NCBI RefSeq assembly: GCF_009833495.1 | Contig: NZ_WUWG01000003.1 | Span: forward strand, 806,001 to 870,000 | Direction of reading: 5' to 3' | Origin: Oceanomicrobium pacificus | GTDB taxonomy: Bacteria; Pseudomonadota; Alphaproteobacteria; Rhodobacterales; Rhodobacteraceae | DNA: 64,000 bases | Part shown: in pieces, positions 52,101 through 57,623 of the stretch | Position numbering within the stretch: the first letter of the stretch is position 1 | Layout of the letters: every line of letters begins with the position of its first letter | The notes under the pieces: model-generated | Databases searched by the model: none | What the model saw: the letters and a program-made list of their open reading frames with translations, nothing else | What the model was told of the DNA's origin: nothing | Program-made: the position numbers and the translations under genes

Positions 52101-52301
52101 CAGCGCAAACGCAGATTGGCCGAACAGGCGCTTTGGCCGATGGGGGACAGCAAAGCCGATGTCAAGGGGCTCACCGAGGCCGTGGCTTCTCCACAGCGTG
52201 GACAAACAGGAAAGATTCCCGAGATAATGGTCGAGCAATTTCGACGCGACGGGATTGCGCCTGTTTCACCTGGCTCCGATGGCTCCTACGAACTTCTCTG
52301 A
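49173..52301 (+). CDS. zorD: Zorya effector component ZorD (SNF2-type helicase)
   Basis: A 1042-residue protein. The first 500 residues have no clear domain. The SNF2-type motor covers about 515-1000: motif I NADEQGLGKTLQTIAFL near residue 528, motif II VMDEIQNIKN near 662, LTGTPIENAAIDLW, and motif VI CNDRVHRIGQARPVSVH near 940. In type I Zorya, ZorD degrades or blocks phage DNA after the motor is triggered. The ATG at 49173 overlaps the zorC stop by 8 bases. The stop at 52301 is exactly where a minus-strand phage-gene fragment begins. Confidence 0.92.
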   Translation: MSEEKPVYSVNDDDIEIRFPPTRQGLLSRLMATPKNRSFTELAPEDRDLLFAIGDLRAWADTHIDDVSVAPDLLRISHDAAASLSVQAADALGLPRTVDLLLKTDVTGVLGRPDFKLHYEWSRNGRREHPRRRGSVLHTSGGPRRLPLWMKRALDLADDFDATCPVEDHWRALAEFRRAIEPEDLIAPEMPANRKMAQLSMTAFLRGLEVRIADRFSIAPDATLGQFEIVPYSSQRLDSEGITDDEISEQHAELSGEELAVFQHRLHARGARPAFQLGNNSYLVVDRGTAPVLEELARAQKASREERRAFIENPRSFITNAVNRHMEATGAFEGLEAAEQEEMVEAIAGPSLVESREYSERVTGVTVHKPPTEPIEGSGTTWLPEAFAQHLVEAIQKMPDGELQSLRQQMAAVLEKGGETPAEINGESVEVTPARLAAIEGEINRREKLNMPDHSDEEPVQTPDADGPIILDTLNNYEELSWQAQLTARTPAIATILPEAIRTPLHQHQSKSFKWALNSWQAGLPGILNADEQGLGKTLQTIAFLTWLKEHMKKPTAECRGPILIVAPTSLLRNWEQEVDSHVEGRGFGNLIRLYGGSLGSQKRRGSQGTETQSGLPQLDLDWLDEAFEDGRAHRYWFLTTYTTLANYQHSLGRVPFSAMVMDEIQNIKNRTTLASRAVEAMNADFRIGLTGTPIENAAIDLWTIMDRIAPGCLGSGTDFRERYATPDAENMADLHDRVFKPNEGKPPLGLRRLKDEVARDLPKKRRYLHPRLMPKMQAEAYDLAQLKLANGGPGAALKMLHHIRSVSVHPGDAGASSPDQFIAKSARLEAVIDILHRIRDARERVLVFIEHRDMQFRFAEIVRHLFGLDRIDVINGDTPIPRRQQIVNQFQRHLDVDGGFDMLILGPKAAGTGLTLTAATHVIHLSRWWNPAVEEQCNDRVHRIGQARPVSVHIPMAIHPELGAQSFDGLLQSLMQRKRRLAEQALWPMGDSKADVKGLTEAVASPQRGQTGKIPEIMVEQFRRDGIAPVSPGSDGSYELL

Positions 52302-52976
52302 AATCGACATTCCGCAAATGCTGGTCGATCTCGACAAGCTTGGTCTGGAAGCCACGGACGATATCCCGCTGAGAGACACCCGAGGCCGTCAGTTGCAGAT
52401 GGTTCGACATGATGTTGGCTGCCGGCACAATGACCGACCGGATGACGATGGTGTTCTTCGCCACCGACACACCCGCCTGCCATGCTTTCTCGGCCGTCAC
52501 GAAATGCTTGAATGCATTCTTGCCCAGGAGCGCCGTCATGGTGAGCCGCATATGTTTGCGGGTATCATCCGACAGGCGGCTCGTTCCGGTCCAGGCATCC
52601 CCCACAGACGGGGAGCGATAGCCCAGGGTGCCATGGATCATGTCCCGGCGCACCATGAACGTATCCTCGCCATAACGCTCTTCGATCTTGGCTTTCAGAG
52701 CCCGGGGGATCATTCGCCAATTCTCGGCATAGATCTCGTCGGTCAGGTCCGGATCAGCAATATTCACATATTCCCGGCCACGGCCTGCCTTGATATCCTC
52801 CTCATAGCGCTCGTGCATCCGGCCGAGGAGCTCGTCATTCATCTGAACGGCCAGTTCTTCTTCCACCAGACGACCCGCCCAGGCACCGATTATCTGACCG
52901 AGATGCGTGTTCTTCGGGATGTGTCTGGTGATCTCAGGGTCCAGAGACCGCTCATAGCCCATCAGAGCGCCACGAT
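52302..52976 (-). pseudogene. Internal fragment of a large phage-like protein
   Basis: An open minus-strand frame of about 225 codons looks like coding sequence but has neither a proper start region nor a proper end. It contains THLGQIIGAWAGRLVEEEL, YVNIADPDLTDEIYAENWRM, HGTLGYRSPSVGDAWTG and VIVPAANIMSNHLQLTASG. It reminds me of large virion proteins of N4-like roseophages (virion RNA polymerase type), but that is a weak impression. The frame is stopped upstream (TAA) and at the other end continues into the antisense of zorD, where the similarity to a protein is lost. Both ends seem broken by rearrangement. Confidence 0.6.
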
Positions 52977-53028
52977 CGGTTTACTGAGCTTTCTCAAAGA
53001 CGACCATAATCAACACCTCGCAATTGAA

Positions 53029-53241
53029 ACTGGGAAGGCAGACTTATCACCTGATTTTGGTTTCACGCGGAAGGTGGTGGGGCCCGCGAGGCGAGGCCTC
53101 GAGCCGAACCCGAAGGCGGCGCGGGTCCCACCACCTCGTGCGTGATTTCGAACGGTTCGTCAAAGACCAACTGAACCAGCTGATCCACCTGTTAGGGGCG
53201 GGGTTGCAAGACCCGCAGTAACTGATAGCTGCCTTCCCAGT
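53029..53241 (-). ncRNA. Structured RNA with retron msr-msd architecture, downstream of the RT
   Basis: Read on the minus strand, the element starts with ACTGGGAAGGCAG (53241-53229) and ends with its perfect complement CTGCCTTCCCAGT (53041-53029), like the a1/a2 repeats of retrons; TATCA/TGATA pairing adds 5 bp inside. Near the 5' end is a small hairpin, GCGGG/CCCGC with a 9-base loop (53216-53198), as in msr. Near the 3' end is a long msd-like hairpin: a 6-bp outer stem (53145-53140 with 53068-53063) and a 17-base inner stem with one mismatch (53136-53120 with 53088-53072) and a 31-base loop. It begins 31 bases after the RT stop codon, on the same strand. Confidence 0.7.
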
Positions 53242-53272
53242 GAAGGTAGTTGATCACCCGCCCCCTTCCCGA

Positions 53273-54397
53273 TCAAGTGGAAATCGCGTCGGCAGTCAAG
53301 CGTCTGTACAGTTTATCAGCGTACTCAGGTTCGATTGAACGGGCATACGCAATTAGCCCAGCAATGTGTTTGATCATTGATTGCTCGCTCCTAAATTGCC
53401 TTGCCTCGCTATGTTTTTTGATTCCGATGGATGGATTCGTAATCGCATAGACATGAGTTTCGAGATTGTTTTTGAATCTGCGTGTCAATCTGGGCCGACT
53501 AGTGTCGACGTTCAATCCCAACAGGACCTTGCGGGCGCCCGGAGGTGAGATGGTCGTTTTCCGATTGTTTGGAGAAAGGCCAAACGAACGGATTTCATCA
53601 ACTATGGAGAAAATCAGTTCTTTTGCTTCATGCCGGCTCGACTCCCTTTTGGTAGAGAATGCGAGGTCATCAGCGTAGCGTGTGTAGATCCATCCACGCC
53701 TTATTGCTATTTCCGAAATGGCTTCATCAAGCTCATTGACCGCCAGATTGGCTAACATTGGGCTGCTGGGAGCGCCTTGGGGGAGCACGCCCAAACGTGC
53801 CTTGGATACCTCGAATTGAGCTGTTCCAAAAACTCTTGTACAAATCCGCGCCATCTGGAAGCAAAGCGGTCTAGGGTATCCAAGAGAGGAAAATGTTTCG
53901 AACACCATCAGCTCATTGATGGATTCAAAAAAATTCTTGACGTCTACTTTCAGCAGCCAACGTGCACCGCAGTGCTCCTTTACAGCATTGACGAGGCTTG
54001 ATCCCGGGGCGTAGGCGGTACTGGACGAGTGAGGTTTGCAATTGTTGAGGATCTGTGCGGCGATCCAGCATTGGGTTTTCGAAAGGAGAGGCTCTGGGAC
54101 GCAAATCGTCCTGCGATTTGAAGCTTCGCTCTTAGGCCCTCTTTTCTTTGAAATCGAGAACACTCGATAAGGGTCCTTCTCGCGGTCAACGTAGGAAAGT
54201 AGAAGTCCAATCGGAACATCAACAGTCGCGGCCAAATGCTCGAGTGAAAACAAAACGGGAAGATCCGGCCCTTGAGCCTTGATCCTCCTTGCAATACCCA
54301 ATGCTGGCTCCGCGATCGTTTCAACCTCTCCCTCACGCCTGCATGCTTGCATAAAGGCCGTTGGGCTCCAGGGATTCCGGCGAGACCATCCGGTCAC
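53273..54397 (-). CDS. Retron-like reverse transcriptase
   Basis: A 374-residue reverse transcriptase without maturase or endonuclease domains. The motifs are KVDVKNFFESI (region A), LPQGAPSSPMLANLAV (region B), and YTRYADDLAFS (YADD catalytic box). Before them lies a region with TAYAPGSSLVNAVKEHCGAR, comparable to the retron X region, and after them KVLLGLNVDTSRPRLTRRFK (region Y position, where retrons have VTG). DGR and group II features were not seen. The start is GTG at 54397 with GGGGAG 8 bases upstream, overlapping the upstream gene by 4 bases (GTGA). A retron-like RNA follows. Confidence 0.88.
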   Translation of the reverse strand: MTGWSRRNPWSPTAFMQACRREGEVETIAEPALGIARRIKAQGPDLPVLFSLEHLAATVDVPIGLLLSYVDREKDPYRVFSISKKRGPKSEASNRRTICVPEPLLSKTQCWIAAQILNNCKPHSSSTAYAPGSSLVNAVKEHCGARWLLKVDVKNFFESINELMVFETFSSLGYPRPLCFQMARICTRVFGTAQFEVSKARLGVLPQGAPSSPMLANLAVNELDEAISEIAIRRGWIYTRYADDLAFSTKRESSRHEAKELIFSIVDEIRSFGLSPNNRKTTISPPGARKVLLGLNVDTSRPRLTRRFKNNLETHVYAITNPSIGIKKHSEARQFRSEQSMIKHIAGLIAYARSIEPEYADKLYRRLTADAIST

Positions 54398-55707
54398 TGG
54401 TCATTCTCCCCTAGCGATCCAAGCTTAGGGACGAAATCTGCCGAGGCCTCCTTGAAGTTCGTTCGGGCAACCGACTTCGCATTTCGGTCGAGCTGTGAAA
54501 ACGCAGTCCAAAGCTCTCGAATTTCGTCCCCTTTGTTTGTTGACTGTGGATTCTCGAAATTTAGCTTTGCGCCTTCAATCCTGTTCTCTAAATCCCGAAC
54601 TATCTCAGGGTCGAACAGGAAACCGTTCACCGCGTTTTGGAACCGATTGCGTGTCTCGATCGGGAGATCCACGATCCTACTCGAGATGTATGATCGTATA
54701 GAAATTAATTGCGCATACAGTTCACTCGCTTCCTTGTTAGGCATAGCATTCACAACCAACCGGCCGGCGTCAGCCGTTCTGGCTGCTGACGAGGTATTTC
54801 GTTCGACACGAGATACATTTGATGCAGCTCGTTCGAGAGATTCTGCTAGCTGGATGAAATCCTCCAAGATCTGGGCGTGAGCGCCACCCGAAAAGTTTTC
54901 ACGACGCTGTTTTGATCGCGTTGACTCGGATATCTCCTTCCGAAGTTGGTTGAAAGAAGACTGAACATCCAGATTGTGCTGACTTAGAACCACAATGGCA
55001 TTTGCATGTTCCAGGGAACCTTTAGACAGACCCAACGAATCCGCCAACTCGTTGAACTTGCAGCGCCAATCATAGGTTGATCCATACCCCAGAGGGCAAA
55101 ATTGAAACAAATTTTCAATCAGCCCATAGGATCTCCAGCTTTTCCATGAAGGTGAATCCGATAAGCTTTCTTGGAGGCGCCGTAGCCGATAAGAATCGGT
55201 TCCTACAAGTAGAATTGAACGACATTCCGAGAATCGAACTTCATCCGGCGTCGGCCGATACAGCCAAGAACGTTGGCGTCGGTGTAGGTATTTGAGAACT
55301 CCTGAAAATGCTTCTTCAACAGGTGTCCGGTTTTCGCCCAGTCCGATGCTGCGGGCAAGACCTTCAGCTCGTGTCGAGAATTTCCCACTAGATCTTCGCC
55401 TACACGTATGCCGAAAAATATCGTCAGTAGCGAAATCGCCATCGAAGTAGACACCAACGGGGTTTGGAAAGGCTGTCAGGATGAAAGAAAGCCTGCTGAC
55501 CAAAAATCGCTCCAGGATCTGGGGGTCGGACAAATCAATCTCATCGAGCTCGCCAGCCAATACATCGTAATGCTGTCGGCCGACACCCAGATGCTTCGAG
55601 CGTGAGCGAATCCACTCCCTACCGATTTCGGTTTCCGAAATTCTTGTCTGATAAGTCGTCTTTCTCAGATGAATGGCTCCTTGCCCAACGTTCAATTGAT
55701 ACGTCAA
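54394..55707 (-). CDS. Unknown protein coupled to the retron-like RT, candidate effector
   Basis: A product of up to 437 residues with no family I can name. The N-terminal half is mixed: ISETEIGREWIRSRSKHLG, VSRLSFILTAFPNPVGVYFD, then FSECRSILLVGTDSYRLRRL (in part) and FCPLGYGSTYDWRC. The second half is helical and polar (about 255-437), compatible with coiled coil. No membrane span or signal peptide. A distant relation to phosphoribosyltransferase-like retron partners is conceivable but unsupported. No ATG exists near the start; TTG at 55707, another TTG, or a CTG with AAGGAG upstream are candidates. The stop overlaps the RT start. Confidence 0.72.
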   Translation of the reverse strand: MTYQLNVGQGAIHLRKTTYQTRISETEIGREWIRSRSKHLGVGRQHYDVLAGELDEIDLSDPQILERFLVSRLSFILTAFPNPVGVYFDGDFATDDIFRHTCRRRSSGKFSTRAEGLARSIGLGENRTPVEEAFSGVLKYLHRRQRSWLYRPTPDEVRFSECRSILLVGTDSYRLRRLQESLSDSPSWKSWRSYGLIENLFQFCPLGYGSTYDWRCKFNELADSLGLSKGSLEHANAIVVLSQHNLDVQSSFNQLRKEISESTRSKQRRENFSGGAHAQILEDFIQLAESLERAASNVSRVERNTSSAARTADAGRLVVNAMPNKEASELYAQLISIRSYISSRIVDLPIETRNRFQNAVNGFLFDPEIVRDLENRIEGAKLNFENPQSTNKGDEIRELWTAFSQLDRNAKSVARTNFKEASADFVPKLGSLGENDQ

Positions 55708-55771
55708 TTGCGATTATTCGAGATTTTGATAAATCAAAACAAAAAATTCAATTCAAAAAATAGCCTCTAGC

Positions 55772-55951
55772 ATGGCCCAAATTGCCGAAGTGGCAACAGG
55801 AATGTTTCAATTGGCCATTCATGCCTCAACCGAAAAAATAGGAGGATTGTCTGAAGTTCTCGGTCAGCTAAACAAGGCCCCCTTTACCTCACTCCGAGAT
55901 ATTTATTCACTGCGCTTGCGTAAGCCTATATTTCTTTCGCGGCCAAGTTAG
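55772..55951 (+). CDS. Doubtful 59-residue open frame in the divergent spacer
   Basis: The 490-base space between the minus-strand unknown gene and the next plus-strand gene (55708-56197) has one short frame with plausible composition: it starts MAQIAEVATGMFQLAIHAST, continues KIGGLSEVLGQLNKAPFTSL and ends RPS. No ribosome binding site is visible. An imperfect inverted repeat (ATGGCCCAAATTG with CAATTGGCCAT) overlaps its beginning, and a 7-bp one (AAGCCTA/TAGGCTT, 55922-55956) its end. It could instead be a structured RNA region or promoter DNA. Confidence 0.25.
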   Translation: MAQIAEVATGMFQLAIHASTEKIGGLSEVLGQLNKAPFTSLRDIYSLRLRKPIFLSRPS

Positions 55952-56153
55952 GCTTGAGTTATTTTGCCAACTCTTCTTACTGGAAACACTCCCCTCCACG
56001 GTTCGCACGCCCACTCTGCGGAAATCCCCTACGGGTGGTTTATTGGTACCGACAAATTGCAAAATTAAGTATCCGACCATACATAGAATTGAAAAGTGCC
56101 CTCTGAATATCCAAATCCTCAGAAGCGAATGATAAATCCAATCCATAAAAATG

Positions 56154-56170
56154 AATGTTCTCTGAACATT
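56154..56170. promoter_or_regulatory. Palindrome upstream of the 114-residue gene
   Basis: AATGTTC-TCT-GAACATT, 28 bases before the start at 56198, followed by TTTT. It could be an operator or a weak terminator stem. It does not match the alphaproteobacterial LexA site, which is a direct repeat. Confidence 0.3.
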
Positions 56171-56197
56171 TTTTGAATACGGAAGCAGGGGAAGTTC

Positions 56198-56542
56198 ATG
56201 TTTGCATTTTTTAAATCAAGAACAAAAAGCAAGATTGAAATGGCTTCAAAAATAGCGGCTGAGGAACTCCTTGGCGACGTCTTTCCATACGATGACGTGA
56301 AAGACCATGCATCGCGGCTTGTACTACCCAAGCGTCAAACAGCTGAAATGCTGGCTACGCAAACAGCTCTTTGGTTTTTTAGGAACCCTGGAGACAAGTT
56401 CCCAGATCTGTTTCAGGCACAGATCATAGCCAGGCTATCAGCCTTGGAATGGCATCAAGAAGGCAAGATTCCTAGCACTTTGCTTTTCGCTTTCGAGCAA
56501 TCTCTATATAAAATGTATCATCCAAACAATCGGAGTGAGTAG
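56198..56542 (+). CDS. Hypothetical protein, 114 residues
   Basis: A small soluble protein without a recognised domain. It begins MFAFFKSRTKSKIEMASKIA, then has ELLGDVFPYDDVKDHASRLV and a Phe/Leu-rich helical second half (TQTALWFFRNPGDKF, LLFAFEQSLYKMYH). AGGGGAAG lies about 6 bases upstream of the ATG, so translation is likely. GC content is lower than in the core genome. It stands between the RT cassette and a uracil-DNA-glycosylase-like gene. The 180 bases after it hold no gene. Confidence 0.6.
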   Translation: MFAFFKSRTKSKIEMASKIAAEELLGDVFPYDDVKDHASRLVLPKRQTAEMLATQTALWFFRNPGDKFPDLFQAQIIARLSALEWHQEGKIPSTLLFAFEQSLYKMYHPNNRSE

Positions 56543-56725
56543 ACCCTCGGCAGCTGACATTGCAGATGCCATGGATTTCAATCGTTTGGCCGCTTCAATG
56601 GGCTGTTCCTCAATGGCCACTTCCATGCAGTCAGTCGAACGATTGTGACAAACCGTCATTTCGACCTTTGAGGGTATCCAAACTTATGGGTCCAGCGTTT
56701 TAAAATGGGCAATCGGGAGAGCACC

Positions 56726-57235
56726 ATGGCGTTGCAGCAGTATCTTGATGAACTGCGTCGCCAGAAACCAGACTACACAGTACCGGACTTCGATCCTGAC
56801 GGTCCGCTCGAGCAGGCCGAGGTCATGTTTCTTCTCATGAAAGCTGGGACCAAAGGTGCAGGCGTCAACGGCGTTGTTAGCCTGACGGCAAATGACGATC
56901 AGACGGCTCGCAATATGCGCTCGATCTTCGATGAAATTGGGCTGGGGTATCATGACGTGCTGCTTTGGAACGTCATACCTTGGTATGACGGAAAACGCTC
57001 TGCATCAATTGATGAGGTAGAAGAGGGGCTTGTGGCGCTTGAACAACTCGTATCGCTGCTTCCTCACCTAAAAACCGTTGTCCTCGTGGGCGCTCACGCG
57101 CAGAAAGCTGAACCGATGCTGATGCGCCTTGGATTGCGCGTGCTGACCTCACCACATCCATCGCCGATGGTAAAGAACATCAACCCTGAACAATATGCAG
57201 AGATTGCACCTGTCTGGGCCCAGGCGGTGAAATGA
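56726..57235 (+). CDS. Uracil-DNA glycosylase superfamily protein
   Basis: A 169-residue protein with the UDG fold pattern. The segment ILLWNVIPWYDGK-like motif (VLLWNVIPWY near residue 78) replaces the usual active-site region, VVLVGAHAQKAEPML provides the central strand, and LTSPHPSPMVKN is the C-terminal DNA-contact motif (HPSP). Whether it acts on uracil or on another base is unknown. The ATG at 56726 is chosen because GGGAGA lies 5 bases upstream; a weaker start is 21 bases earlier. A stand-alone UDG-like gene within a defence island may act in nucleic-acid immunity, which is inference. Confidence 0.82.
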   Translation: MALQQYLDELRRQKPDYTVPDFDPDGPLEQAEVMFLLMKAGTKGAGVNGVVSLTANDDQTARNMRSIFDEIGLGYHDVLLWNVIPWYDGKRSASIDEVEEGLVALEQLVSLLPHLKTVVLVGAHAQKAEPMLMRLGLRVLTSPHPSPMVKNINPEQYAEIAPVWAQAVK

Positions 57236-57623
57236 GCGAAGCCCCAAAACTGTTCTGTTGGCCGTCTGAAATCCGGATGCGTGTTGGCAGGACAATCGGG
57301 CCTCAGTAGCCGGCAATTCAGGGCCCCCAATTCATTGGTATCTATTTGCCGAAATTGCGCCATTGCTCCTGACAGCATCGTCCAGCCCGTCTTCAACGCC
57401 TCACCAGCTAGGGAGACCAGCGCAAGGACCTTCTATTCTGACTGGCGAGAAAGCTCAAAAGCCACTTGAACTGGTCACGCTCGATGAGTTTGATGAACTT
57501 GAACCAAACGAACATGTAGCTTCTCACAGCGGAGACGTTGAGGAACTTATCCTCTGCCAATACGGCCTCACCGCAGCCCTTTCCTGCCTACCCTGCTCCA
57601 AATAGTACCTTCGGACCCACCCA
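57236..57623. other. 388-base stretch without a convincing gene
   Basis: A 25-codon frame starts on the UDG-like stop (ATGA at 57232) with MSEAPKLFCWPSEIRMRVG and then stops at 57307-57311; it may be the broken start of a coupled gene. Further on, an open frame to 57605 ends with LVTLDEFDELEPNEHVASHS but has only a TTG start and no ribosome binding site. I regard the stretch as decayed sequence plus the promoter of the methyltransferase operon. Confidence 0.4.

Noticed and set aside
52171-52962. Full 263-residue minus-strand gene overlapping the end of zorD
   Set aside because: The last 40 residues are antisense to zorD and look random; only 52302-52976 looks like protein, and as a fragment.
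53273-54397. Group II intron or diversity-generating retroelement
   Set aside because: No maturase or HNH domain, no intron domain V/VI-like structure, and no template/variable repeat pair were seen near the RT.
56154-56170. LexA box upstream of the 114-residue gene
   Set aside because: The site is an inverted repeat GTTC-N3-GAAC; alphaproteobacterial LexA binds a direct repeat with 7-base spacing.
57363-57605. 80-codon plus-strand frame before the methyltransferase gene
   Set aside because: TTG start without ribosome binding site and low-complexity beginning; described as part of a decayed stretch instead.
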